Source: Chloroflexota bacterium
GTDB taxonomy: Bacteria; Chloroflexota; Dehalococcoidia; UBA2979
Direction: 5' to 3'
Assembly (NCBI GenBank): GCA_016875635.1
Contig: VGPD01000013.1
Coordinates: forward strand, 1 to 43,873
DNA: 43,873 bases
The position numbers were made by a program, and so were the translations under genes. Shown one piece after another: positions 43,632-43,873 of this stretch (position 1 is its first letter; every line of letters begins with the position of its first letter). The notes under the pieces are model-generated. The model saw only the letters and a program-made list of their open reading frames with translations. It was not told where the DNA came from and did not search any database.

Positions 43632-43873
43632 GTGGCAGATAACTATTGGACGTCGCTCGCGACGCACCGGGTGAGCCGGCGCAGCGCCCTGCGGGGTGCG
43701 GCGGTCGGTGTCGCCGGACTGTCGGGGGCCGCGCTCATCGGCTGCGGCGGCGGAGACAAGAAAGAAGAGGCGAAGCCCGCAGCGAGCAAAGCCGGTGGGG
43801 CGGCGACCGCCGCTGCGCCCGCGGCGCCGCAGCCGAAGCAGGGTGGCCGCATCGCGCGCGCCCAGTCCGGTGA
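43632..43873 (+). CDS. Tat-exported lipoprotein, N-terminal part, probable ABC transporter substrate-binding protein
   Basis: The first 80 codons are seen; the gene continues past the window. The N-terminus has a twin-arginine signal (R16-R17 in VSRRSALRGAAVG), a hydrophobic region and a lipobox ending in C38 (ALIGCGGG), so it is Tat-exported and lipid-anchored. A Lys/Glu/Ala-rich linker and PKQGGRIARAQSG follow; KxGGxL/IxxA is how many peptide/solute-binding proteins begin after the linker. Start is GTG with AGGAGGGA 3-5 nt upstream. The substrate-binding role is inferred from this N-terminal layout only. Confidence 0.72.
   Translation, partial: MADNYWTSLATHRVSRRSALRGAAVGVAGLSGAALIGCGGGDKKEEAKPAASKAGGAATAAAPAAPQPKQGGRIARAQSG

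Overview
The window is G+C-rich (roughly two thirds), densely packed, and uses many GTG starts and overlapping stop/start pairs. Gene content and order suggest the chromosome of a free-living bacterium of the Chloroflexota (Dehalococcoidia/Tepidiformia-like). This is an inference from content such as cdaA-cdaR-der-plsY-gpsA, comEA-comEC, selA-mutS2, P450s and an ECF42 sigma factor; no rRNA or other phylogenetic marker is present. There is no CRISPR array, insertion sequence, integrase, phage gene or att site.

Left part (1-8627): a minus-strand run cdaA, cdaR, der, plsY, gpsA (the last cut by the window edge) joins c-di-AMP synthesis, a ribosome-assembly GTPase and the first steps of phospholipid synthesis. 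Next come a minus-strand argF and the divergent competence pair comEA-comEC; comEC carries a one-base frameshift near its 3' end. Middle-left (8631-14451): a small SinR/Cas2-like protein with its own promoter, a polytopic DUF5671 protein, a small anchored protein, RNase PH, a cupin, a HIT protein and a DUF1015 protein.

Centre (14476-25745): serA and a class V aminotransferase form a minus-strand serine/glyoxylate operon. Divergent from it is selA-mutS2-nitroreductase. A cysteine-rich protein of unknown function, a histidine phosphatase, a Nudix hydrolase and one tRNA (anticodon CAT) follow. Then comes an unusual signalling group in which a HisKA-only protein, a degenerate ATPase-like protein and a receiver are encoded by three nearly touching genes behind a HIT gene.

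Right part (26017-43873) is more accessory. It holds three tandem cytochrome P450 genes, an ABC1/UbiB-type kinase-like protein, a TetR-MMPL pair with two matched palindromic operators, an ECF42 sigma factor with its DGPF/YCII partner and a recognisable ECF42-type promoter, a large FAD/Fe-S D-2-hydroxyacid dehydrogenase, an aldo/keto reductase, an MFS transporter, a secreted protein, a crotonase-family enzyme lacking both hydratase glutamates, and the start of a Tat-exported lipoprotein, probably a transporter solute-binding protein.

One cross-cutting pattern: six genes have a TANNNT box 6-7 nt before the start codon and no Shine-Dalgarno, which suggests leaderless mRNAs next to genes that have good Shine-Dalgarno sequences. 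The strongest candidates for something undescribed are the three-part split kinase/receiver group, the P450 with a non-canonical I-helix, and the DUF1015 protein with a DGHHR motif beside serine genes.
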